Origin: Phytopythium helicoides
Taxonomy: Eukaryota > Oomycota > Peronosporomycetes > Pythiales > Pythiaceae
Reading direction: 5' to 3'
NCBI GenBank assembly: GCA_024867545.1
Contig: JANFNE010000055.1
Location: forward strand, 298,583 to 362,582
DNA: 64,000 nucleotides
Positions 1-9,132 of the stretch are shown piece by piece (position 1 is the first letter of the stretch; each line of letters opens with the position of its first letter). Made by a program: the position numbers and the translations under genes. The notes under the pieces were generated by a model. The model saw only the letters and a list, made by a program, of their open reading frames with translations, did not search any database and had not been told where the DNA came from.

Positions 1-175
1 ATCACCGACTCGTACTCGACGAGCGATGCGTCTGCGTTGGGCTTCTCGCAATGGGGGAGCGAGCCTGGTCCCGTCCGCAACAGCAGCGTGAAAGAGTGAG
101 TGAGCGAGCCGAGTCGTCTTCCACGACGGCCGCCATCACCGACTCGTACTCGACGAGCGATGCGTCTGCGTTGGG
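1..175. repeat. Direct repeat of about 41 bp at window edge (copies 1-41 and 135-175)
   Basis: The segment starting ATCACCGACTCGTACTCGAC at position 1 recurs essentially identically at 135, a period of 134 bp. Only the end of a second unit is visible, so this is either a tandem duplication or the edge of a longer array continuing to the left. Confidence 0.75.
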
Positions 176-336
176 CCTTCTCCCTCCGCGCCTACGAGTC
201 ACGAAACCGTCAGCAAACCCGCCGCAGCCTACTGCTCCTCTCAACTCCTCACCTTCACTCACGTAGCTTGGCTGCTGGTTGTCGATGTCGTCGTCGCTTG
301 CGCTGGAGCTGGCGGATCTGGAAGTGACGAGGCCAT
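2..336 (-). CDS. Possible 5' part of an unknown gene at the window edge
   Basis: On the minus strand an ATG at 336 opens a short exon rich in Ala, Ser, Thr and Pro. A good donor (GTGAGT, first base 262) and acceptor (TAG ending at 192) would remove a 71-nt intron, the size seen in the other genes here. The second exon reads an acidic segment with the motif VEYESVMAAVVEDDSAR, then meets TGA at 4-2 in the duplicated end of the window. No family is recognised. The stop lies inside a 41-bp direct repeat, so the reading frame may be disturbed by a duplication or by assembly. Without the continuation to the left this is only a weak gene call. Confidence 0.25.
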
Positions 337-411
337 GAGGTGAGGCGACCTGGAAGAGAAGGAACGATCCTGAAAAGGCGCGGTGCGTGGGGATTGGGTG
401 GAATTCTATGC

Positions 412-453
412 GTTTTGACCAATCAACGAGATTTATGTTTTGTTTTGACCAAT
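412..453. promoter_or_regulatory. Paired GTTTTGACCAAT boxes
   Basis: The 12-mer GTTTTGACCAAT occurs at 412-423 and again at 442-453, 30 bp apart. Each contains a CCAAT pentamer, the core bound by NF-Y type factors. They lie 75-120 bp upstream of the proposed leftward start at 336, a plausible promoter position. Function is inferred only from motif and spacing. Confidence 0.35.
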
Positions 454-559
454 GGCCGAGTGCAAAGGGGAAATGACCCAATAACACAGACGTGAACCGT
501 GGGGTTTTACGAGTTTTGTGGGTGTGAAAACGACCCGCGTTGAAGAAGTTGATGGCCAC

Positions 560-1109
560 CGAGCAAATTCACACTAAGCACTGAAAGTGAGGGGGTGGAG
601 TATACAGGAGCGAGGGTTTGCTTCCCTGATCAGCAGGAGAGTGATATTTCAGCAGTATTTGGTTTGACATATGGGAGGCATCCTGAGCTGTGCCATCTTG
701 ACAAAGCTGCAGAAATCTTGCCACCGTGCTATAGAAATCTTGAGCAGACTCGAATCAAAGCCGGGGTCGCGTCCGCTTTCGTTAACTATTGATGTAAGGC
801 TTTCCTGGGTGGCATCAAATTGAAGAGCAGAATCCAGGCTGTAACTCATTGAGTGGATTTCATCCAGCATCAACTACAAGTTGTCAGGATCGACAAACTC
901 TGCATGAATTTGTTGCATGAATATTTTTTGGTACACTGCACACTCGTCTCAAAAAAGCTACAATTGTAGCATGATTGCAGAAATCAAAATAAGCATGATG
1001 CCCACTCACACGCCGTCCTACTCGAGACAAGATATTTCATTTTGTTGACTCAATTACCGATAGAACTAAACATCCGTGCAACACACCACGGCACACATAA
1101 TTGACAATA
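560..1109. other. Intergenic, no convincing gene
   Basis: This A+T-richer stretch holds only short ORFs on both strands (595-792 plus, 649-873 minus) with no recognisable domain. It is the 3' side of the kinase gene that ends at 1110. Confidence 0.5.
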
Positions 1110-4100
1110 TCACGCTGCACTACATTCCGCACTAAATCCAGCTGCACTGACACGCGATAGTAGTTGCTCAGCCACAGACGAATCAACTCCTAATATTTCG
1201 TAGCACTTTCGCTTCCACGCGTGAGCAATCGAGCCATATTCATCGTCATCATCACCCTCGCCAATATTCACAATCGCGGTTGCCATTAGCTTGTCCAGAC
1301 AACGATGAAGACCGTATCCTTGCAAAGCCAACTCCGTAAAGTCGACAAGTGAATCCGAGTGCGTCGATATCATCGATAACCTTGACTGAGCGTCAACAGC
1401 AAACTCACGAAGTTGATGCAATGCATCCTCATCTCCGTCGACACGTGTCTGAATGTCTTCAACTCGAGTCCACAACAAATCATGGATTTGATAAATCTTG
1501 TCTAGAGATCCCAAATCTCTCTTGGTGTTTCGTTCGTGTGTGATGTGGCTCCTGGTCAATGACGTCAGAACTGGAACATCTAGTTGTGACGATATGTTTG
1601 TTGGCTGATCGGATGGTTGTTGCTTATTCTGCTGACGTATCCCAGCCAACATCGCTAACTCATCCACGATCGTGCAGATCTGGATGCGTTCTCCGGGATT
1701 GAACTTACACATATTCTCGACCAGTTGCCATTGAGCATCCGTGCATCCAGCTGGACGATCAGGAAGCTTGCTCCGCTTCATCAAGTACTTCACAACGCCT
1801 CTGTCCAAATATTTCCACGGAACCCGTGGTCGCACCTCCTCTCCTTCGTCAGGTTTAGCTGATGCTGCTTCAACCACTCGAAGCGCCTCGACAATGCACA
1901 TTCCGAACGAAAACACATCCGATTCGAAACTAGGAGTTGTTGTTTCTCCTAGCATCAGCTCCGGCGCCAACCAGTGCCATGCACCAGTGATATTTCCAGA
2001 TTTGTCCGAGTCGCTATTACCATCAACACTCGCAGCCAAACTCAAACCAAAATCCGTCACCTTCGCCTTCTTGTCACTGCCCACCACGATATTGTTGCAC
2101 TTCAGGTCGCAATGCACAATACCACGCTCGTGCAAATACAACAGACCGAGAGCAGCTTCGTGTAGTTTCTTCCAAATCTCATCAGGGTGCTTTGCGAGAT
2201 ATTTGTCAAGGGACCCGTTCGACGCATATTCACATACGAAGAATGGTTGTCGTCCGACGTGGCAGGCACCAAACAGACGTACGACATGTGGGTGACTGAG
2301 CTTGAACCAGATGTTAACCTCGTGAGCAAACATTTTGCGCTCATCACCATGTTTCTTCACTGTTGTGGCATTAATCGATTTGCAACCGTCGGAGAGTATG
2401 AGGGGCGTTGTCATAGTAGTCCTCGTTAATAAAGGGTTGCTTTGACTTGGAACTGTCGACAGAAGATATTTCACAACCACGTCTGAGTCCAACCACTTAG
2501 CCAGATGCACGCTTCCATAACCACCGGAACCGATCTCCTTTCCATGATTGAAAGTCAGCTCATACCAAGGTATAAACCATACCGGAAGATTTCTTGTAAA
2601 CCCTTCATTGATATTCGTCCTGTTCGTGAGATCGTCATATGCTTGCTGCATGACTGACCGCTGATCATCAGTGTAATTTGCGCCTTCCCGATTGATCTCT
2701 GAGTACAGATACAACAAAAATGCTGCTAGCTCTTCGATCGTCTCAATCTCGTCCAGAAGAAGCCATGTCTTTGAGACTACTGAGATGAACATTTGTGATT
2801 GGTATGGGCAACATCCGCCATCGTATTTAGATGCCGGGATAATGCTGTTTTGGTCCCTACTTAGACCAAATTGGCTCTTCAGATTGATAATTCGTCGGCG
2901 CAGTGCGTACATGCTGTTCCCAGTAGCTCTTGTGGCCGATAATTGAATAATAAGCGCGGTTTCGCTGGCATTCACAACCAAGTTCACGGTATCGCGGACC
3001 AGAAGATAAGTTTTCTCCACAAGCTGCAGCCGCACTGGTGTCTTTTGGATGGTTTCATAAATCTGCGCGAGATCATTGATAATCGATTGATAGGGGTAAG
3101 ATTTAGTTTGTGATGCTTTGCCATGTCCCCTTTCACACACTCCTTGCAACTTTACCCACATCTTTGACAATTCATCAAACCAGTTCTCAACATCTTTCAT
3201 GATTATTTCTTGAGAATGCAGCGTATGAAGGTAGAGATTATTTTTGTTGTCTTCTTGTATTGCCAAATCTTCGAACAAGCCAATGCATGCCGAAGCAGGA
3301 AGTCGAAGAGTCGGATCACGGCAACACAATTGCTTCATCAATTGTTCGTACTTTTCAGCGACAGGAGCGGGCTGATACAAGCGATCGTAAGTTGATCCGG
3401 GTGCCCAATATAGTTTAGGCCACCGAACGCTCTGATCATCTTTGTTGAGCCACGGAATCTCTCTCGTCAGCATTTCAACGACACACAAACCCAGGGCATA
3501 GACATCAGACGCTTGAGATGACTTCCCACCCTTCAACACCTCTGGTGACTGCCAACGCATTGAACCAACAAAACCGCGAGAATTACCTGAAACTAGGACA
3601 AAACTACCTCGACTCGAACCCGAAGATCCACTCAAACCAAAGTTGGCAAGCTTGGCTTGATCGTCATCTCCCATAAGAATGTTGCTTCCACGCAAGTCTC
3701 CGTGAATGATACCACGCTCATGCAAATACGCTAGTCCCAGTGCTGCATGGTGCAGATATCGCCACGGTCTTCGATTCTCCGAACGACATGCTTTCAGATA
3801 CTCCACCACAGACCCTTTGGTTGCCAGCTCACACACAAACAAGTGATGGCCCACATCACACGCGCCATAGAGTTTCAACACATTTGGGTGTCGTAACTGA
3901 TGCCACAATGTCACTTCATCGTAAAAAGTCGTGTTGGCTGCGTCGGGTATGAACAGTTTCAATGCGACTCGAGCATCTAACCACGTAGCAATGAAGTCAG
4001 CGGCGGTACTGTTAGCGTCGGTTGCTTTTATGACGTCGAGATTGAATGGAGATATGAGCAGGTCGGAATGACTTGACGAAATCGCAGTAGTTGGGTTGGA

Positions 4101-5804
4101 CGTTTTGGAGGGATTGATCGCTAACATCGTAGATCTTGAAGCGTTCTTCACTAGTATCCGATGGATATCAAGGTGTCCTTTTCGAGCTGCAATAGCAGCT
4201 GCTGTGAAACCAGCTCTGTTAACGATCTTGACATTAGCACCGTGCTCAGCGAGATACTTTACAACGTCCAATCGACCCGATTCTGCAGCCCTGATCAAAA
4301 CTGTGTCGCCGTTCTTATCAGCAGAGTTTGCATTAGCCCCGTGCTCAACGAGATACTTCATAATATCCCATTCGCGCCTTGTTGCTGCCTGGATCAAAAT
4401 TGTCAGTCCACCGTTACTTGTGGCGTTCACATCAGCCCCATTCTCGATGAGGCATTTCACAATGTCCCATCGATCATATACTCCAGCTAGCATCATGCCC
4501 GTCCGTCCGTCGTTATCAGCAGCATTTATATCCGCGCCACTCTCAACGAGGTATCTTATAACATCTCGGTGACCGCTTGATGCAGCCTTAATCAAAGCTG
4601 TCTGTCCGTTGTTATCGGTAGCATTTACTTCAGCGCCACACTCAACGAGGTATCGCACAACACCCCGGTGACCATTTGATGCAGCACGAATCATAGCTGT
4701 CTGACCATCGTTGTCAGTAGCATTTATTTCAGCGCCACACTGAACAAAATACTTCACAACATTCCAGTGACCATTTGATGAAGCCCAACTCATAGCCGTC
4801 TGGCCATCGTTGTTAGTAGCATTTACATCAGCTCCGTGCGCAACGAAATAGTGCACAATATATATAAAACCGCAAGCTGCTGCCCAACTCATTGGCGACT
4901 GGCCGTTGTTGTCAGTGGCATTCACATTAGCTCCGCGATTAACCAAGTATTTCACAATCGCCAAGTGACCACATGCTGCAACGTAGCTCAAAACCGTTCT
5001 GCCATCCTTGGTGGTCGCATTCACATCAGCTCCTCGTTCAATGAGGTCCTGCACAATGTCCCATTCACAATTTGTTGCAGCCAGAATTAAAGGTGTTCGT
5101 CCGGCTTCGTCCGTCGCATTCATATCAGCTTTTTGCCGCGCAAAATACTTGACAATGTTTAAGTGACCGTGAGCTGCAGCCCCACTCAGCAGCGTCAATC
5201 CGGTGGAATCAGTGGCATTCACATCAGCACCATGCTTAGTGAGGTAATTCACCACGTCCAAGTACCCATTGCTGGCAGCATAGGTCATTGCCGTCCGGCC
5301 ATCGTTGTCAGTCGCATTCACATCAGCTTCTCGCTCAATGAGGCACTGTACAATGTCCAAGTAACCATTGCTAGCAGCATAACTCATAGCCGTTTCTCCG
5401 TTGTTATCAGTGGCATTCACATCAGCATCGCGCTCAACGAGGAATTTCACAATGTCCAAGTGACCATCAGCTGCGGCCCAACTCAATGCCGTCCGTCCGT
5501 AGCGGTCAGTAGCATCCACATCAGCTTCGTGGTCGATTAGATACTCCATGACGTCCCATTCTTTCCTTGATGCAGCCCAACTTAAAGCCGTCCGTCCATC
5601 GTTGCCAGTAGCATGCACATCAGCTCCGTGCTCAACCAAGTACTTCACAACGTTGACGTCGCCGTTGCCTGAAGCTTCCATTAGCGCTGTTCGTCCTTTC
5701 CGATCCATTACGTTTGCGTCTGCTCCACTGTTCACAACTCGTCGCACAGCACCCAAATCTCCCTTGGCAACAGCATCAAAGAGTATCGTTCTCAGCGCCT
5801 CCAT
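1110..5804 (-). CDS. Ankyrin-repeat protein with tandem pseudokinase and TKL-type kinase domains
   Basis: A single exon encodes 1564 aa from the ATG at 5804. The frame is open to 5990, but 5804 matches the start of the paralogue at 29059 (MEALRTILFDA versus MEIRSRILFEA). About 16-17 ankyrin repeats of 33 aa fill roughly residues 1-560. Kinase-like domain 1 (about 585-845) keeps the VALK lysine and HGDLRGSN loop, but lacks a glycine loop and reads NFG in place of DFG, so it is probably a pseudokinase. A helical linker follows. Kinase domain 2 (about 1080-1390) has GSGGYGSV, VVVK, HCDLKCNN near 1230, DFG near 1250 and an APE-like APEL, so it should be an active Ser/Thr (TKL-like) kinase. A helical tail shared with the paralogue closes the protein. 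No membrane segment is seen, so it is probably intracellular. Ankyrins likely bind a partner and domain 1 may regulate domain 2. Confidence 0.93.
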   Translation of the reverse strand: MEALRTILFDAVAKGDLGAVRRVVNSGADANVMDRKGRTALMEASGNGDVNVVKYLVEHGADVHATGNDGRTALSWAASRKEWDVMEYLIDHEADVDATDRYGRTALSWAAADGHLDIVKFLVERDADVNATDNNGETAMSYAASNGYLDIVQCLIEREADVNATDNDGRTAMTYAASNGYLDVVNYLTKHGADVNATDSTGLTLLSGAAAHGHLNIVKYFARQKADMNATDEAGRTPLILAATNCEWDIVQDLIERGADVNATTKDGRTVLSYVAACGHLAIVKYLVNRGANVNATDNNGQSPMSWAAACGFIYIVHYFVAHGADVNATNNDGQTAMSWASSNGHWNVVKYFVQCGAEINATDNDGQTAMIRAASNGHRGVVRYLVECGAEVNATDNNGQTALIKAASSGHRDVIRYLVESGADINAADNDGRTGMMLAGVYDRWDIVKCLIENGADVNATSNGGLTILIQAATRREWDIMKYLVEHGANANSADKNGDTVLIRAAESGRLDVVKYLAEHGANVKIVNRAGFTAAAIAARKGHLDIHRILVKNASRSTMLAINPSKTSNPTTAISSSHSDLLISPFNLDVIKATDANSTAADFIATWLDARVALKLFIPDAANTTFYDEVTLWHQLRHPNVLKLYGACDVGHHLFVCELATKGSVVEYLKACRSENRRPWRYLHHAALGLAYLHERGIIHGDLRGSNILMGDDDQAKLANFGLSGSSGSSRGSFVLVSGNSRGFVGSMRWQSPEVLKGGKSSQASDVYALGLCVVEMLTREIPWLNKDDQSVRWPKLYWAPGSTYDRLYQPAPVAEKYEQLMKQLCCRDPTLRLPASACIGLFEDLAIQEDNKNNLYLHTLHSQEIIMKDVENWFDELSKMWVKLQGVCERGHGKASQTKSYPYQSIINDLAQIYETIQKTPVRLQLVEKTYLLVRDTVNLVVNASETALIIQLSATRATGNSMYALRRRIINLKSQFGLSRDQNSIIPASKYDGGCCPYQSQMFISVVSKTWLLLDEIETIEELAAFLLYLYSEINREGANYTDDQRSVMQQAYDDLTNRTNINEGFTRNLPVWFIPWYELTFNHGKEIGSGGYGSVHLAKWLDSDVVVKYLLSTVPSQSNPLLTRTTMTTPLILSDGCKSINATTVKKHGDERKMFAHEVNIWFKLSHPHVVRLFGACHVGRQPFFVCEYASNGSLDKYLAKHPDEIWKKLHEAALGLLYLHERGIVHCDLKCNNIVVGSDKKAKVTDFGLSLAASVDGNSDSDKSGNITGAWHWLAPELMLGETTTPSFESDVFSFGMCIVEALRVVEAASAKPDEGEEVRPRVPWKYLDRGVVKYLMKRSKLPDRPAGCTDAQWQLVENMCKFNPGERIQICTIVDELAMLAGIRQQNKQQPSDQPTNISSQLDVPVLTSLTRSHITHERNTKRDLGSLDKIYQIHDLLWTRVEDIQTRVDGDEDALHQLREFAVDAQSRLSMISTHSDSLVDFTELALQGYGLHRCLDKLMATAIVNIGEGDDDDEYGSIAHAWKRKCYEILGVDSSVAEQLLSRVSAAGFSAECSAA

Positions 5805-7219
5805 CCCGATCGCTGCTCCTTGGCCTTGAGTAGAGTCTTGCCCAAGCGCTGCGCTCTGCGTCAAGACCCACACTGACTGACCGCCGCACCGCCCGCAGAG
5901 AGAACCGAGATCCAAGACTGCGAACCAACTGATCCCCCCATTGACCCTTCTCCTAAATTTTGAGTCCATCACGTTCTGCCACCCAATCACAATTCACCTC
6001 AGCACTCGCACGGCAATGCCCAGTCCTGTTCCATAGCTTCTGCTGTTGCTGCTGCCACTACACAACAGGCCGGATCAATTCTGGGCCGATGGGTCTGCGC
6101 CAATTGAACATCGTCAACTTCGTCTGCAGCTCTGCCTGCAAACCAGCAACACCATTGCGTCCGTTTCTCTCCGACTCAAGTGACTCGTGATTTGGAATTG
6201 ATGCCTCCGGAGCTTTCCACCTTTCTCGTCTTCCATACAACTCCCATCCCAAGCCATACTTGGGCGTCTCCAGCCCAGCCAAGCCGGCCCGTCAACCTGC
6301 TCCTGCCCAGTCGACCACCGCGTCAATCGGAACCAGACCCGCACCATCCAACAAACCGTTCTCAACACTCAAAAACTGAAGTAGCACCACCAGTCCACGA
6401 TCCAGTATCACCTCATTCCAGCAGCTCCCAACCGAAAATCCAAGCCTCCCGACTGCTCCAGAAGCCGATCGCCCGCCCCGAGCTCCCGACGCCGCGTGCT
6501 GGTGCTTGGCCTCCCCACCGTCGCGCAGAAAGGCCGAGCGCCGCGATGAGCATGCAGAGCGTGGCGCTCGCTGGTCAAGCTGTTTGCCCAATCGAAGCAG
6601 TGGCACTTGGATGGAGAGGAGCAACCTGCGAGACTTGATAGACGGCAGCGGACTGAAGCAGCCTCGTCCGGCGTGGCGCGGGCGTGAGGCGAGCCCTGAG
6701 CAACTGGAGCGCGGGCGTTCGGGGCTATGAATGGATGTAGATGGGTTCGGAGGGCTCTTGATACACCAGGGAGGGGTCCATGAGCCAAAGAGCCCGCGAC
6801 GGAGGCGCAGACGGCGGGCGTTGGCGAGGCTCGCGGCATGCGGTCGTTCCGACGGTCTCCCATCGCATCAACCTCCAGCAACTAATACTCAGCGGCTTTT
6901 CCGCCGCGCTTCGGTCCCGCAGAAAAAAGCCCACCCATGTATACTTGATCGGGAGCTCCTCCATCAATTCCATTTCCCTTTCTCCAATTCGTTCTCAATT
7001 CATCTCCAATTCACTCCAATTCAAACCGCAATTAACCCCACCTTCCCTCCCCGCTAAAGTCCCCTCCCCGCCCCATTTTAACGCAACCAGCTTGCGTCCC
7101 CGCGCCGAGCCGCACAATCACATCCCCCGCCGCGCCGCCACCACCGCTCACTTCGCAACTCGCCGCCTGCCGCCCAAGCCGCCGCACTTTCTCGCCAGGT
7201 TTCCCCTTCTCCACGCAAC
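5805..7219. other. Divergent promoter region between kinase and GltD-like genes
   Basis: About 1.4 kb separates two divergent starts. ORFs here are short, overlap on opposite strands and have no recognisable domains. The end near 6980-7025 carries three CTCCAATTC copies (6982-6990, 7004-7012, 7013-7022) in a pyrimidine-rich tract, consistent with a TSS region or 5' UTR of the GltD-like gene. Confidence 0.5.
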
Positions 7220-8919
7220 ATGCAGCCCGCGATCCGCCAGCACGCGGCGCGCCGCGCGTCGTCGGCCGCCAGGAAGGCGCGCGCGTTCGCGTCGGCCGCG
7301 GGCTCGGGCGACGCGTTCGAGCGGCGCGACGGCTCCAAGGGCGCCATCGTGAGCGAGCGCGCCTTTATGGACTTTAAGCGGCAGCCGGACCCGTACCGCG
7401 ACGTGATGGAGCGCGTGCACGACTGGAACGAGATCAACACGGAGCGCCGAGAGCCCGCGGAGAGAAAGGTGCAGGCCGCGCGCTGCATGGACTGCGGCAC
7501 GCCCTTCTGCCAGACCAACACGGGCTGCCCCGTCAACAACCTCATCCCCGAGTGGAACGAGCTCGTCTTCCGGGACGAGTGGAAGGAGGCCATCGACCGA
7601 CTGCACAAGACCAACAACTTTCCAGAGTTCACGGGCCGAGTCTGCCCCGCGCCGTGCGAGGCTGCTTGTGTCGCGGGACTCATCGACGACCCCATCACCA
7701 TCAAGAACACCGAGTACGCCATCGTCGACCGCGCGTTCGAGGAAGGGTGGATCGTGCCGCGCATCCCCCACCGCAACGGCCTGCGCGTCGCAGTGGTTGG
7801 ATCCGGACCTGCTGGCCTTGCCGCCGCCGACCAGCTCAACCAGAAGGGATACCACGTCACGGTGTACGAGCGCGAGGACCGCATCGGAGGACTGCTCATG
7901 TACGGTATCCCCAACATGAAGCTCGAGAAGAAGACGGTCTACCGCCGCGTCGACCTGCTCAAGGAGGAGGGCATCGAGTTCGTCACCAACGCCGAGATCG
8001 GCGTCAACGTGCCCGTTGAGAAGCTCCAGGCGGAGAACGACGCGGTCGTGCTCTGTGTGGGCTCGACGGTGCCGCGTGACATTGACGTGCCCGGCCGCGA
8101 GCTCAAGGGCATCCACTTCGCCATGGAGTTCCTCACCAAGAACCAGAAGCGCCTCATGCTCACTATCGACGGCAAGCTCCAGAGCGGATGGGACCGCAAC
8201 TTCGTCACGGCCGAGGGCAAGGACGTCATCGTCATTGGTGGTGGTGACACCGGCACGGATTGCAGTACGTATTGGTCTTTCTGTCTGTTCATGTGGAGTT
8301 GACACGGATCATTGGAACTAACGGGACTTGATTACTCACTGCAGTTGCCACGTCCATGCGCCATCGCTGCAAGTCGGTGACCAACCTTGAGCACAACCCG
8401 CAGCCGCCGCCGTCGCGTGCGCCTACGAACCCGTGGCCTGAGTACCCGCGTGTGTACGGCGTCGACTACGGCCACGCCGAGGTGCGCGCCGTGTTTGGCG
8501 AGGACCCGCGCAAGTACAGCCGCATCACGAAGGAGTTCAAGGGCAACGACAAGGGCGAGGTGACGCACGTCGTGACGATCGCGTCCGAGAAGGTCGACGG
8601 CGTGATCGTGCCGGTGCCGGGCACGGAGGAGGAGATCCCGGCCGACTTGGTGCTGTTCGCCATGGGCTTTTCGCACCCGGAGCAGCAGATCGCCGAGAAG
8701 CTCGGCCTCGAGGTCGACCAGCGGCGGAACGTGCGTGCCGTCTACGGCGACTACCAGACGTCGGTGGAGGGCGTGTTCGCCGCCGGTGACTGCCGCCGCG
8801 GTCAGTCGCTGGTCGTGTGGGCCATCAACGAGGGCCGTGGCGTGGCCGACGCCGTTGAGAAGTACTTCCTCAACGAGGGCTTCCAGCCAGAGGTGTCCCA
8901 AAACCAGCGCTACGGCTAA
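7220..8919 (+). CDS. Stand-alone glutamate synthase small-subunit-like (GltD-type) flavoprotein oxidoreductase
   Basis: Two exons, 7220-8264 and 8345-8919, encode 539 aa. The 80-nt intron (GTACGT...GCAG, with an ACTAAC branch-like site) restores [16 protein letters not shown] across the junction. Residues 1-35 are rich in Arg, Ala and Ser and lack acidic residues, resembling a mitochondrial presequence. Cys clusters at about 89-103 ([15 protein letters not shown]) and 142-150 (CPAPCEAAC) should bind 4Fe-4S clusters. VGSGPAG at 193-199 is the FAD-binding motif and IGGGDTGTD near 340 the NAD(P)H-binding motif. In glutamate synthase this subunit passes electrons from NAD(P)H to the glutamine-using large subunit. 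No large subunit lies in the window, and eukaryotic NADH-GOGAT normally has both parts fused. It could therefore pair with a distant partner or be a related Fe-S flavoprotein reductase. Confidence 0.92.
8265..8344 (+). other. Intron in the GltD-like gene
   Basis: It has a GTACGT donor at 8265, a GGAACTAACGGG branch-like sequence about 25 nt before the end, and a CACTGCAG acceptor ending at 8344. Removing it joins the NAD-binding domain in frame. Confidence 0.92.
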
Positions 8920-9132
8920 GCGCTGCGCGCTACAGACTACTCATTAGCGCTCAGGATCCGACCGCTAGGGAACCGCAGCGAGAGACGAACAGACTATTTG
9001 TACTGGTAATGAAATTATGCGCATGCGCCACCCTGCCGAGTCTTTCATGCTGGCGAGTCGATGCTAATGGTGCTGCTTCTAACAGCAGATAGTGATGAGT
9101 GAGTCAGGTCATCGAGCGAATGGCTGACGAGC

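Noticed and set aside
7148..8305. 385-codon minus-strand ORF
   Set aside because: It is the antisense of the GltD-like exons in G+C-rich sequence; the plus strand has clear Fe-S and FAD motifs and splice sites.
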